From the NCBI RefSeq assembly GCF_900167455.1, contig NZ_FUWJ01000018.1:1-64000 (forward strand): DNA of 64,000 bases, read 5' to 3'. The DNA comes from Enhydrobacter aerosaccus (lineage in GTDB: Bacteria; Pseudomonadota; Alphaproteobacteria; Reyranellales; Reyranellaceae). Under the pieces are notes generated by a model that did not search any database, was not told the DNA's origin, and saw only the letters and a program-made list of their open reading frames with translations. Of the stretch, positions 26,309 through 35,215 are shown in pieces; positions within the stretch are counted from its first letter, which is position 1, and each line of letters opens with the position of its first letter. Position numbers and translations under genes: made by a program.

Positions 26309-26757
26309 CACGCACCTCCGACCGACTTGATTGCCGCCTTGATCCGCTGATAGGTGCCGCAGCGGCAGATATTGCCGCTCATGGCATCGACGATCTGGCC
26401 ATCGGTCGGCTTGGGCGTTTGCTTCAGCAACGCCGCCGCCTGCATGATCTGGCCAGGTTGGCAGTATCCGCATTGAGGGACGTTGAAACTTGCCCAGGCG
26501 CGCTGCAGCGGATGGCTGCCATCGGCGCTGAGACCCTCGATGGTGGTGACCTCCTTGCCGGCGGCGTCGCTGAGGCTGGTGATGCAAGCACGCACCGCTT
26601 CGCCATCGAGATGGATCGTGCAGGCGCCGCAGGCACCGACACCGCAGCCGAACTTGGTACCCGTAAGTCCGAGCACGTCGCGCAACACCCACAACAGCGG
26701 CATCTCCGCAGGCGCGTCGACATCGCGATGCACGCCATTCAACCGAAGCTCGGCCAT
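26308..26757 (-). CDS. (2Fe-2S)-binding protein, small subunit of molybdenum hydroxylase (IorA-like)
   Basis: This 149-residue iron-sulfur subunit has two domains. The plant-ferredoxin-like cluster uses Cys 38, 43, 46 and 58 (FGCGVGACGACTIHLDGE), and the all-helical second cluster uses Cys 96, 99, 131 and 133 (QCGYC and ICRC). It hands electrons from the molybdopterin subunit to the cytochrome. All eight cysteines are present. Its start and stop codons overlap both neighbours (TGATG), so the stoichiometry is probably set by coupled translation. It has no signal peptide and would be exported by piggy-back on the Tat substrate. Confidence 0.93.
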   Translation of the reverse strand: MAELRLNGVHRDVDAPAEMPLLWVLRDVLGLTGTKFGCGVGACGACTIHLDGEAVRACITSLSDAAGKEVTTIEGLSADGSHPLQRAWASFNVPQCGYCQPGQIMQAAALLKQTPKPTDGQIVDAMSGNICRCGTYQRIKAAIKSVGGA

Positions 26758-27368
26758 CAGACCGCTCCCTCTTCCAGAACATGTGAGGACGCTGCGGCAG
26801 CCGCCGGAGCGCCACGGCCGACGTCCTTCAGCAGTGCGCCGATCGTTTCCAGCGCGAAACACAGGGACGATTCGTCCACGAACCTGCCGTCCGAGATCTT
26901 CGCCGCGATGTTGCCGATCACGATCTGCGGTCCGGCCACGATCCTGGCCCGGATCGCGAGCAGTACATCGTGAAGATGTGATTGGGCGCGCACACCGCCG
27001 GTGAAAGCAGGAGAAACCGAGATCACGACCACGGGCTTGCCCGTCAGTGCGGCAGCCCCGAGCGGACGCGACGCCCAATCGAGAGCGTTCTTCAAGGCGC
27101 CGGGCAGGCTGTGATTGTACTCCGGCGTAACAATGACGACCCCGTCACTTGCGGCGATGGACGCGCGAAAGCGACGCACCTCGTGCGGCGAGGCCTCGCC
27201 GTCCTCGTCTTCGCTATACAGTGGCAGCCTGGGCTCATGCAGCGCGAGCCGGACATCGGGTGGAAGAATCGCCTGCAACGCCTCGAGGACCGATCTGCAG
27301 TAGGAGTTGCGGCGCAAGCTTCCGGAAAGGCCGAACAGGCGGACAGCCGGCTGTATGTCGATGGTCAT
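26757..27368 (-). CDS. NADPH-dependent FMN reductase family protein
   Basis: This is a flavodoxin-fold reductase of 203 residues. It has the FMN phosphate loop GLSGSLRRNSYCRSVLEAL and the signature TPEYNHSLPGALKNALDWAS. Such enzymes reduce FMN, quinones or azo dyes with NAD(P)H. It is the first gene of the operon with the molybdenum hydroxylase, and its stop codon overlaps the [2Fe-2S] gene. The ATG at 27368 was chosen because the homology starts there; the open frame runs 37 codons further into the regulatory gap. Its role beside a periplasmic enzyme is unclear. Confidence 0.87.
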   Translation of the reverse strand: MTIDIQPAVRLFGLSGSLRRNSYCRSVLEALQAILPPDVRLALHEPRLPLYSEDEDGEASPHEVRRFRASIAASDGVVIVTPEYNHSLPGALKNALDWASRPLGAAALTGKPVVVISVSPAFTGGVRAQSHLHDVLLAIRARIVAGPQIVIGNIAAKISDGRFVDESSLCFALETIGALLKDVGRGAPAAAAASSHVLEEGAV

Positions 27369-27507
27369 TGCTCCACTCTCTTCGTGTCGGAGGCGGGAGA
27401 CGTCCGCAGTGCGCAAGCCGGTGGGGCGCAGGGGGAATGCTTGACCGCAACCGCGGCGTCTCCCGTCGCACGAGGACATGGGCTGCGCGGATTCATCCTT
27501 CCAATGG

Positions 27508-27527
27508 AATATCGAGATCGGATTATT
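27508..27527. promoter_or_regulatory. candidate LysR-type operator
   Basis: The imperfect palindrome AATATCGAGATCGGATTATT contains AATA/TATT ends, a central GATC and a T-N11-A spacing. It lies in the gap between the divergent LysR gene and the flavin-reductase operon, where LysR proteins usually bind. The match is weak and based on position. Confidence 0.3.
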
Positions 27528-27558
27528 CTGTGCTTGAGCTTAATCTGGAGGAGTGATC

Positions 27559-28473
27559 ATGGAATTGCGCCAGCTTGAGCACTTCCTTGCGGTCGCCGAC
27601 GAGAAGCATTTCACCCGTGCCGCCAAGCGCGTGAACATCGTCCAATCGGGATTATCCGCATCGATCCGGTCGCTGGAGCAGGAGCTCAGGGCCGACCTGC
27701 TGATCCGCTCGACCCGGCGGGTCGAACTCACCATGGTCGGTCGCGTTTTCTATGAACAGGCGAAGCGCATCCTCAGCGCCGCCAAGGATGCGCGCGATGC
27801 TGTGGCGGCGGCTCAGAGTCTCAATGTCGGCAAACTGTCGATCGGCACCGTACAAAGTCTCGGTCCGTTCATCGATCTGCCTGTCCTGCTGGAGCGGTTT
27901 CACGCGCGCCATCCCAATATCGAAATCCAGCTCTGCCAGGGCGGATCGGCATCGCTGCTCGAGAAGATCCGAGTGGGCGAACTCGATCTTGCCTTCGCTC
28001 CCGTGCTCGATCCGCCGCGGGGAATCGAAACGACACTGATCGCCTGCGAGGAGATGGTGCTGGCCTGTCCGCGCGGCCATCGTCTTGCGGGCCACAGCAA
28101 GATCTCGCTGCTCGATCTCAAGGACGAGCCGTTCATCGATTTCCAGCTTGGCTGGGGTACCCGGCTCATCATCGACAGCGCTTTTGCCGAAGCACGTATC
28201 GGACGGCGCATGGCGTTCGAGGTCGCGGATCTCGGAACATTGCTCGATCTCGTCGCGCGCGGCCTCGGCGTCGCCCTGGTCCCCGAGCCCGTTGCGCTCG
28301 CGCGAACGAAGATCGAGGGGGGCCTCGGCATCGCCACCGCGCAGTTGACGCGGCCGGAGATCTGCTGGGAACTCGTCCTGGCCTTCTCGTCCCGCAACGG
28401 CGGCCGGCAACCAGGCAATCCAGCTGGCCGGGCCTTTGTCGACTTGCTGAAGGAAATCCGGCCGATGTCCTAG
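27559..28473 (+). CDS. LysR family transcriptional regulator
   Basis: This typical LTTR has about 304 residues. The N-terminal winged helix MELRQLEHFLAVADEKHFTRAA continues with RVNIVQSGLSASIRSLEQEL. The effector domain has the usual VGKLSIGTVQSLGPFIDLP and GLGVALVPEPVAL. ATG 27559 has GGAGGAG a few bases upstream; GTG 27553 is an alternative. It is divergent from the flavin-reductase/molybdenum-hydroxylase operon, which it most likely controls in response to a substrate or intermediate. Confidence 0.91.
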   Translation: MELRQLEHFLAVADEKHFTRAAKRVNIVQSGLSASIRSLEQELRADLLIRSTRRVELTMVGRVFYEQAKRILSAAKDARDAVAAAQSLNVGKLSIGTVQSLGPFIDLPVLLERFHARHPNIEIQLCQGGSASLLEKIRVGELDLAFAPVLDPPRGIETTLIACEEMVLACPRGHRLAGHSKISLLDLKDEPFIDFQLGWGTRLIIDSAFAEARIGRRMAFEVADLGTLLDLVARGLGVALVPEPVALARTKIEGGLGIATAQLTRPEICWELVLAFSSRNGGRQPGNPAGRAFVDLLKEIRPMS

Positions 28474-28508
28474 TATGACCGGAAGGACAGTCCAGGGAGG
28501 CAAAGCCA

Positions 28509-29333
28509 ATGAAGATCGTCGACGCGCAGGTGCATATCTGGTCGCAGACCGTCACGCCGCCGACGGGCAAGCATCGCAAGATCCCGCAGGTCACCGCCGA
28601 GGACATGCTGAAGGAGATGGACGAGGCGGGCGTCGATGCGGCGTTGATCCATCCGCCCCTCTCCTGGGATCCGAGCTCCCAGGAGATGGCGCTGGCGGCG
28701 GCGCGTAAATATCCCGATCGCTTTGCCGTGATGGGCCAGTTCGATCCCCGCAATCCGGCCAACCGCACGCTCATCCATGGTTGGCGCGATCAACCCGGCA
28801 TGATAGGCCTGCGCTGGGCGCTGCTGCAGCCGGAGGAGCAGAAGCTGCTGCACGAAGGCGCGCTGGATTGGATCTGGCCGGAAGCGGAGAAGGAAGGACT
28901 GGCCGTCGCCATGATGGGCGGCATCTTCCTCAAGCAGTTCCGCTCCATCGCCGAGCGCTATCCGAGGCTGAAGCTCATCCTCGACCATTGTGGACTCAAT
29001 CGGCTCGGCCAAGACGCCGAAGCCTTCATCCATCTCGATGAGATGCTGGCGCTGGCCAAGCTGCCCAATGTCGCCGTCAAGGCGACAGGGGCACCGCATT
29101 ACTCGACCGAACCCTACCCGTTTCGCAACATCCAGGACGGGTTGCATCGCATCTTCGATGCCTTCGGCCCCGATCGCGTCTTCTGGGGCACCGACATCAC
29201 CCGCATGCCCTGCAGCTATCGCCAGTGCGTGACCTTCTTCACCGAGGAACTGCCCTGGCTGCAGGGCCAGGACCTCGAGAAGGTGATGGGCCGCGCGCTC
29301 TGCGCGTGGATCGGCTGGAACTACTCCTTCTGA
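28509..29333 (+). CDS. amidohydrolase-2 family protein
   Basis: This is a TIM-barrel metal hydrolase of 274 residues. The first motif reads VDAQVHIW, with Gln in place of the first His of the usual HxH. Later conserved positions are KLILDHCGLNRLG and FWGTDITRMP, the latter with the catalytic Asp. Members hydrolyse lactones or decarboxylate aromatic acids (ACMSD-like). GGAGG lies 12 bases before the ATG. It follows the LysR gene by 35 bp. Its 3' end overlaps the convergent CHRD gene by 13 bases. Confidence 0.85.
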   Translation: MKIVDAQVHIWSQTVTPPTGKHRKIPQVTAEDMLKEMDEAGVDAALIHPPLSWDPSSQEMALAAARKYPDRFAVMGQFDPRNPANRTLIHGWRDQPGMIGLRWALLQPEEQKLLHEGALDWIWPEAEKEGLAVAMMGGIFLKQFRSIAERYPRLKLILDHCGLNRLGQDAEAFIHLDEMLALAKLPNVAVKATGAPHYSTEPYPFRNIQDGLHRIFDAFGPDRVFWGTDITRMPCSYRQCVTFFTEELPWLQGQDLEKVMGRALCAWIGWNYSF

Positions 29334-29788
29334 CGGCCCGAGGTCCGTTTCACCAAGCCCCTTATCTCGCCGTCCGGGAATTTCTCGGTCTTGATGTCGA
29401 TGTACCAACGGCCCGCCAGCAGATCGGCCGCCTGCTGGGGCGTGAGCGTTGCGCTTCCGGCGTGGGTGGTACCGTCGAACGGCGCATAGAGTTCGACCAG
29501 CGCCGCGTCCTGGCCGAGCGCGTCGGGGCCATGGAACTCGGCGCGCCGGATCGGCGAACTGAGGGCGTTCACCACCAGACGCCATTTGAAGATATGCGTC
29601 GACGTCGAATAGAGCGCGGTCAGATAACCGCCAGCCTTGCTGTCGGTCGGCGGGACTTCCTGTGCACCGCTCAGCGTGCTGCCAAGATCGATATTCGATC
29701 CGACGGGATCGCTGAAGTAGGACATGCATCCGGCCAGGCCGGTCAAGGTCGCCAGCAGAAGACAGGCACGCAGTATCTTTTTCGCCAT
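29321..29788 (-). CDS. CHRD domain lipoprotein
   Basis: This 155-residue protein has a lipoprotein signal with lipobox LAGC at about residues 18-21. The rest is a CHRD domain: LSGAQEVPPTDSKAGGYLTA near the start and ending DLLAGRWYIDIKTEKFPDGEIRG. CHRD domains are named from chordin and occur in secreted bacterial proteins of unknown role. It should sit in the periplasm or on the outer membrane. It is downstream of the monooxygenase gene (22-bp gap) and may be in its operon. Confidence 0.86.
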   Translation of the reverse strand: MAKKILRACLLLATLTGLAGCMSYFSDPVGSNIDLGSTLSGAQEVPPTDSKAGGYLTALYSTSTHIFKWRLVVNALSSPIRRAEFHGPDALGQDAALVELYAPFDGTTHAGSATLTPQQAADLLAGRWYIDIKTEKFPDGEIRGLVKRTSGRQKE

Positions 29789-29809
29789 CGTCAGTCCCGT
29801 GTGTGTCGC

Positions 29810-31579
29810 TCAGGCCCGATGATGCACCGGCGTCATGCCGTAGACGGGCGTGGCAATTCGTTCCAGCCGCGCCTTGAGCTGCAGCGCCAGGTAGCGGGAG
29901 TAATGCCTCGACTGCGCGAGGTTACCGCCGTGGAACCAGAGCCCCTCCTGGGCGGTCGGCTTCCACATGTTGCGCAATTCGCCCTCCCACGGGCCCGGAT
30001 CCTTCGCGGTATCCGATCCCAAACCCCAGCATTTACCGACCTTGTCGGCGACTTCCTGCGAGATCAGCGCGGCGGCCCATTGGTTCATCGAACCATAGCC
30101 GGTGGCATAGACCACGAGGTCGGCCGCCAGCGCCCGACCATCCTTCAGAACGACTGCGCTCTCGGTGAGGTGATCGATCTCCACTCCGGCGCAGAGCTTG
30201 ATGCGGCCATCTGCAATCAGGTCCGACGCGCCGACATCGATGTAGTAGCCGGAGCCGCGGCGCATATACATCTGGCCAATGCCAGTTTCGTCCTCGCCGA
30301 AGGTCAGCTGGAATCCGGCCGCCTTCAGGCGATCGTAAAAGTCGGCGTCCTCCTTCTTCATCTGTGCCGTGACCGGCCGTGCCGCGGCCGGCTGCAACGC
30401 GTAGGGCCATGACGCGGCGGTGAAATCCGCTATTTCGGTGGTGATGCCGGCGTGCACCGCTTCCTCTGAATAGAGCGGACGGCCGATACGGGCCAACGTC
30501 TCGGAGCGCGCCACCAACGTCGGCGAGCGCTGGATCATGGTGACATCGGCACCGTGCTCCCAGAGATCCCCAGCAATGTCATGCGCCGAGTTGTTGGCGC
30601 CGACCACCACGCAACGCTTGCCGCTCCATCCTTCGCCGCCGGGATGGTCGCTCGAATGATGTTGCGTGCCCCTGAAGCGATCGGCCCCCGGGAAGCGCGG
30701 CACCTGGGGAAAGCCGGACATGCCGGTCGCCAGCACGAGATGCTTGGGCTTGAGCGTGAACGATTCGCCCGCGCGATCGACTTCGACCGTCCATTCGCTC
30801 CTGACCTCATCCCACGCCGCACTCTTGCAAGCGGTGGAGTTCCAGATGTCGAGTTCCATGATCTTGGCGTAGGCCTCGAGCCAATCGCCCATCTTGTCCT
30901 TGGGCGTATAGATCGGCCAATGATCGGGAAATGGCAGATAAGGCAGGTGGTCGTACCAGACCGGATCGTGCAGGCAGAGCGACTTGTAGCGCTTGCGCCA
31001 GGCATCGCCCGGGCGCTCGTGGCGATCGACGATCAGCGTCGGCACGCCCAGACGCTTGAGCCTCGCACCAAGGCCAAGGCCGCCCTGACCAGCGCCGACG
31101 ATCAGCACGAAAGGCTGGCGAGTGATGCCGAGTTCCGCTGTGTCGGCCTGACGCCGGTCGGTCCAGGTCACACGATTGGGAATGGCGCCGTGCTGCGTAC
31201 CGATCTCGCGGGTCGGGCCGCTTTTCTCCTCGAAGCTCTTGAGTTCGGTCAGCGCCGTCAGGAAGGTCCAGGCCTTGCCGTCTTTGAGCCGAAGATGGCC
31301 ACGTCCGCGGCCCACTTCAGTCTCGAATGTGAACCAGCCATCGGCTCCGTCGATCACGAAGGAGTGAGGCTGCACGTCGGCAAGCCGGGCCTGCAGCATG
31401 TTGCCGATGGCGTCCTGGCCTTCGAAGGTGACGATGTTCCAGGTGAACGCGACGAGATCGCGCCAATAGCTGGTGTCAGCAAACAGTGCCAGCGCCGCGG
31501 CGATGTCGTTGTGCTGGAGCGCACGCGCAAAGCGGTCGAGCCACTGCGTCGTGGCGAGGGATTTGTCGGGGATGTTCAC
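29810..31579 (-). CDS. flavin-dependent monooxygenase with N-terminal SnoaL/NTF2-like domain
   Basis: This is a 589-residue fusion. About residues 10-115 look like a SnoaL/NTF2-type domain (ALALFADTSYWRDLVAFTWN). From about residue 158 it is a class B flavoprotein monooxygenase with the FAD motif VLIVGAGQGGLGLGARLKRLG and the NADPH motif CVVVGANNSAHDIAGDL. LVVYATGYGSMNQW closes the FAD domain. Such enzymes oxygenate ketones or N/S compounds; this architecture is common in Proteobacteria and Actinobacteria without assigned substrate. It is flanked by two amidohydrolase-2 genes, a setting consistent with ring or ketone breakdown. Confidence 0.85.
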   Translation of the reverse strand: MNIPDKSLATTQWLDRFARALQHNDIAAALALFADTSYWRDLVAFTWNIVTFEGQDAIGNMLQARLADVQPHSFVIDGADGWFTFETEVGRGRGHLRLKDGKAWTFLTALTELKSFEEKSGPTREIGTQHGAIPNRVTWTDRRQADTAELGITRQPFVLIVGAGQGGLGLGARLKRLGVPTLIVDRHERPGDAWRKRYKSLCLHDPVWYDHLPYLPFPDHWPIYTPKDKMGDWLEAYAKIMELDIWNSTACKSAAWDEVRSEWTVEVDRAGESFTLKPKHLVLATGMSGFPQVPRFPGADRFRGTQHHSSDHPGGEGWSGKRCVVVGANNSAHDIAGDLWEHGADVTMIQRSPTLVARSETLARIGRPLYSEEAVHAGITTEIADFTAASWPYALQPAAARPVTAQMKKEDADFYDRLKAAGFQLTFGEDETGIGQMYMRRGSGYYIDVGASDLIADGRIKLCAGVEIDHLTESAVVLKDGRALAADLVVYATGYGSMNQWAAALISQEVADKVGKCWGLGSDTAKDPGPWEGELRNMWKPTAQEGLWFHGGNLAQSRHYSRYLALQLKARLERIATPVYGMTPVHHRA

Positions 31580-31901
31580 GCCTTGTGGTTAGCGCGCGGC
31601 TTGCAGCACCGCAACGTCCTGTCTGTTGCCCAATTTTTCTGTTCCGAGCCGCGATGGGGCACGGCCGGAGCCGACAGGAAGTCGCCCGCCCTCTTCGCGC
31701 GAGCTCGGCCGATCGACAAGCGGTGAACACGCTGGTTACGCACTTACCAGCATAACGGCCTCACTTGTACCAGCGTAAGGATTCAGGCGGATTGCCCGAC
31801 AGGCGCGGCCAGTTGCGGCCGCCCAGACTTCGATCTGCGGATTTGCCTTCTTGTCGACTCTCGCCGGCCAGGAGGAAGATTACGACAGGAGGAACGCGCC
31901 A
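31580..31901. other. divergent promoter region
   Basis: The 322 bases between the leftward monooxygenase and the rightward amidohydrolase hold no credible gene. The open frames here are short and of shadow composition. An AGGAGG at 31887-31892 serves the amidohydrolase. No clear operator palindrome was found. Confidence 0.5.
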
Positions 31902-33041
31902 ATGAAATACGACGTCATCTCCGCCGACGGCCATGTCGATCTGATCTGGCTGCCGCCTGATCTCTTCACCCGCAATGCCTCGGCAGCCTTCAAGGACCGC
32001 ATGCCCTATGTTGTCGACGGTCCGAAAGGACCGGAGTGGACCAGCAGCAAGGGGGCGAAGTTCGGCCTCGTGAACGGCATGGGCTCGGCCGGGCGCGAAT
32101 ATGTGCCCGGTGTCATCCATCGTTCGGATCGCATGGCTTCCACGGGTCTCTATGACGACGGCAAGAAGGGGATTCGCCGCCTCACCGAGCCCGATCTGCG
32201 CCTGAAGGATCAGGATCGCGATGGCGTGCAGGCCGAGGTATTGTACGGCATCCTGGGCGCCAGCGGCCGCCTCAACGATCCGGAGGCCTCGACCGAGGTG
32301 CTGCGCATCTACAACGACTGGCTGCACGAATTCTGCAAAGCCGCACCGGACCGGCTGATCGGTCTCGCCAACATTCCCAACCACGACATGGACGTCGCCG
32401 TCACCGAGATGATGCGCAACGCCAGGCGCGGCGTGCGCGGCTTCGACGTCGCCAACAAGCCCGACATGACGCCGCTCTGGGATCCGTTCTGGGAACCGTT
32501 GTGGCAAGCGGCACACGAGACTGGCATTCCCATTCACTTCCACACGATCGGCGGCCGGTCTCCCGATACCAGCAAGATGCCGCATCACGTGGTCCGTCGC
32601 GTCCAGGCCGCGCACATCACGCATTTCCAGATGCATATGAGCTACATGCTGATGGCGCTCATCTATTCGGGCGCGCCGGAGCGCTATCCGAACCTGAAAA
32701 TCGTCATCGGCGAAGCAGGTCTCGGCTGGATCCCCTATGTGCTGCAGCACATGGATCTCGAATGGGAAGACCAGTTCAAGGATCTCGATCTCAAGATGAA
32801 GCCGAGCGAGTACTGGCACCGGCAGTTCTACGCCACATACCAGACCGATCCCGTCGGCATCCGGCTGCTCGACCTGCTGGGTGAGGACAATGTCATGTGG
32901 GGTTCCGATTATCCGCATCCGGACGGCATCTGGCCGGATTCGCAGGAGTTCCTCGATCGCGAGCTCGACAGCATCGGCGCCGAAACACGGCGCAAGATTA
33001 CCCGGGACAACGCGATGAAGCTTTACCGGCTGGCCAACTAG
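31902..33041 (+). CDS. amidohydrolase-2 family protein (ACMSD-like)
   Basis: This is a 379-residue TIM-barrel hydrolase/decarboxylase. The first motif DVISADGHVDLIWLPP carries a single His of the HxH pair. GIPIHFHTIGG and KIVIGEAGLGWIPYVLQ follow, and VMWGSDYPHPDGIWP contains the catalytic Asp-Tyr-Pro-His block. This branch resembles enzymes acting on aromatic acids or lactones. ATG 31902 is supported by AGGAGG nine bases upstream. It shares a divergent promoter region with the flavin monooxygenase, which suggests one pathway. Confidence 0.87.
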   Translation: MKYDVISADGHVDLIWLPPDLFTRNASAAFKDRMPYVVDGPKGPEWTSSKGAKFGLVNGMGSAGREYVPGVIHRSDRMASTGLYDDGKKGIRRLTEPDLRLKDQDRDGVQAEVLYGILGASGRLNDPEASTEVLRIYNDWLHEFCKAAPDRLIGLANIPNHDMDVAVTEMMRNARRGVRGFDVANKPDMTPLWDPFWEPLWQAAHETGIPIHFHTIGGRSPDTSKMPHHVVRRVQAAHITHFQMHMSYMLMALIYSGAPERYPNLKIVIGEAGLGWIPYVLQHMDLEWEDQFKDLDLKMKPSEYWHRQFYATYQTDPVGIRLLDLLGEDNVMWGSDYPHPDGIWPDSQEFLDRELDSIGAETRRKITRDNAMKLYRLAN

Positions 33042-33045
33042 ACGT

Positions 33046-33636
33046 TCACTCCGGTTCGCTGCCGGAGTGCATGGTCTCGACCAGGCGGGCATAGGACCCG
33101 TCGGACAGCCGAAGTCGCGTCCAGCGTACCTGGCTCGGACGAATAGGCACCTCGGCATATCTGTTCGCGCCCGTGCTCAGGATCACGGGCGCGGCCGCGG
33201 GCTCATACCAGCCGAGATCGGCGAGTTGCCGTTCAGCGTGCTGGATATCCTCGCTGGCGTAGCGCCACAACGACAGTCCGTGGAGACTCTCCGGACTGAC
33301 CTGCCAGGCCTGGGCGCGCGGCCGCGACGCCGCCAGCAAGCGATGGGTCGCGTCACAGATCAGATGCACCGGCAGCCTGCTGCTGACGACGAGTTGCAGC
33401 AGGGCGGCATCGGCTGCGCCATCCGGTGTCGCGCCCAGCATCTCGCGGAGCCGGGCTGCTTCGCGGGCTGATGGCGATTGGCGTCCGCTCTCCCAACGCG
33501 AGATCGTGGCTTGCGATACGTGGAGCAGCTCGGCGGCGTGACCTTGCTTGACGCGACGCGCTTGCCGCCACGCCCTCAGGGCGCGTCCCAGTGCCGGCCG
33601 CGGCGGCAAAGGAATATCCGGTTCCATGACACGCAT
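33046..33636 (-). CDS. XRE family transcriptional regulator with C-terminal sensor-like domain
   Basis: This 196-residue protein starts with an XRE helix-turn-helix at about 15-70 (KQGHAAELLHVSQATISRWE). The remaining 120 residues (LPVHLICDATHRLLAASRPRA onward) look like a small PAS-type or MmyB-like ligand domain, not securely identified. It is convergent with the amidohydrolase gene and divergent from the epimerase gene, 45 bp away, which it may regulate. ATG 33627 is an equally good start. Confidence 0.78.
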   Translation of the reverse strand: MRVMEPDIPLPPRPALGRALRAWRQARRVKQGHAAELLHVSQATISRWESGRQSPSAREAARLREMLGATPDGAADAALLQLVVSSRLPVHLICDATHRLLAASRPRAQAWQVSPESLHGLSLWRYASEDIQHAERQLADLGWYEPAAAPVILSTGANRYAEVPIRPSQVRWTRLRLSDGSYARLVETMHSGSEPE

Positions 33637-33681
33637 ATCTTATACGTGGTGCTGGCGAGCCCAAAGTGGAAGGACGGAAGC

Positions 33682-34683
33682 ATGAAGGCTCTCGTCACCG
33701 GCAGCTCCGGTCATCTGGGAGAGGCGCTGATGCGCCGTCTCGCCTGCCTGCGCCACGATGCGGTTGGTCTCGATATCATCCCCGGACCTTTCACCAGTCG
33801 CGTCGGTGGAATCGCGGATCGCCACTGTATCGCCGACTGCATGGCCGGCGTGGAGGTGGTGTTTCATGCCGCCGCCCTTCACAAGCCGCATGTCGCGACG
33901 CACAGCCGGCAGGACTTCATCGATACCAACATCACCGGGACGCTGACGCTGCTGGAGGAAGCGGTTCGCCGACAGGTCCGTGCGTTCATCTTTACCAGCA
34001 CGACGAGCGTGTTCGGCGATGCCCTGATCCCGCCTCCGGAAGCGCCGTGTGCCTGGATCACCGAAGAGGTGCCGCCCGTGCCGAAGAACATCTACGGCGT
34101 CACCAAGGCGGCAGGCGAGGATCTCTGCCACCTCTTCCATCGCAACCAGGATCTGCCGTCGATCGTGCTGCGCACCTCGCGCTTCTTTCCCGAGGAAGAC
34201 GACAGTGCCGACGCCCGCGCCCTCTATGACGATGCCAATCTCAAGGCCAACGAATTCCTGTTCCGCCGTGTCGAACTCGAAGATGTCGTCGAGGCGCACT
34301 TGCAGGCGGCGGCGAAGGCCGCGCAGATCGGCTTCGGCCGCTACATCGTCAGCGCCACCACACCGTTCGGTCGCCACGACCTGGCGGATCTGCGTGCCGA
34401 CGCTACTGCGGTCGTGCGACGATACGTGCCGGACTATGTCCCGATCTATGAACGACGCGGCTGGACGATGATGCCGACCGTCGATCGCGTCTATGTCAAC
34501 GCGCGGGCACGGTGCGATCTCGGCTGGGCACCGCACTTTGATTTCCGCACCATCCTCGACAAGCTGGAGAAGGACAACGATATCCGTAGCCCGCTCGCCA
34601 AGGCCGTGGGCTCAAAGGGCTATCACAGCGAGACGTTCGAAGAGGGGCCCTATCCCGTGGACGACTCTGCACGGCGCGGCTGA
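33682..34683 (+). CDS. NAD-dependent epimerase/dehydratase family protein
   Basis: This extended SDR has 333 residues. MKALVTGSSGHLGEALMRRL binds NAD(P). FIFTSTTSVFG gives the catalytic Ser/Thr region and NIYGVTKAAGEDL the YxxxK pair. The C-terminal part is long and ends in a charged tail. Related proteins act on nucleotide sugars or small carbonyls; the substrate is not evident. The true start is ATG 33682, 204 bases inside a longer open frame that overlaps the divergent XRE gene. Confidence 0.86.
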   Translation: MKALVTGSSGHLGEALMRRLACLRHDAVGLDIIPGPFTSRVGGIADRHCIADCMAGVEVVFHAAALHKPHVATHSRQDFIDTNITGTLTLLEEAVRRQVRAFIFTSTTSVFGDALIPPPEAPCAWITEEVPPVPKNIYGVTKAAGEDLCHLFHRNQDLPSIVLRTSRFFPEEDDSADARALYDDANLKANEFLFRRVELEDVVEAHLQAAAKAAQIGFGRYIVSATTPFGRHDLADLRADATAVVRRYVPDYVPIYERRGWTMMPTVDRVYVNARARCDLGWAPHFDFRTILDKLEKDNDIRSPLAKAVGSKGYHSETFEEGPYPVDDSARRG

Positions 34684-34717
34684 CCGTGCATCACGCGACT
34701 GACGACGTTCGCTGTAG

Positions 34718-35215
34718 TCAGCGTCCCGAATTTTGGGCGACGGCAGCGCCGCCGCTGGTCGTCGCGGCGGCTGCCTTGATATCCGCGGCCTGCTGCGCGA
34801 TCCCGAGCTTGCGATTGCACAGCGGCCAATTCCAGGCGCCATCCTTCTCGAAGATCACGAACTTCGCCAGTTCGGCCGCCTGCTGATAGTCGTGAGCGAG
34901 CGCAACCGCCTCCTTCACGGAGAGCGTCCGGCCATCCATCTGCTGCACGTAATTGATGACGGTGCGCGGGGAAAACTGGAACCGCCCGACGAAAGCACCG
35001 CGGCCGCCATAGATCGGCGTGTAGGAATCACCATGACCGCCCGTCTCGCAGACCGCGAGCTGCCGCATCATCTCGTCCTTGCGCTCATCGATCTCGCGTA
35101 GGCGCATGTCTTCAGCCGCAACGGAAGAAGCGGACTGACTTTGGACGGGAGGCTTGGTGCAGCCAGCGATTGCGAGCAGCACCAGCAGGAAGGGAAAACG
35201 AGCTGTTGTTCTCAC
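34718..35215 (-). CDS. conserved lipoprotein of unknown function, lysozyme-like features
   Basis: This 165-residue lipoprotein has lipobox IAGC after MRTTARFPFLLVLLA. A coiled helix with many Arg/Glu follows, then VCETGGHGDSYTPIYGGRG and GRFQFSPRTVINYV. The Glu in CETGG and the FQFSP segment recall transglycosylase/lysozyme-type folds, but the match is not strong enough to name an activity. The last 25 residues are Ala/Thr-rich. It is convergent with the epimerase gene. I do not recognise a defined family. Confidence 0.6.
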   Translation of the reverse strand: MRTTARFPFLLVLLAIAGCTKPPVQSQSASSVAAEDMRLREIDERKDEMMRQLAVCETGGHGDSYTPIYGGRGAFVGRFQFSPRTVINYVQQMDGRTLSVKEAVALAHDYQQAAELAKFVIFEKDGAWNWPLCNRKLGIAQQAADIKAAAATTSGGAAVAQNSGR

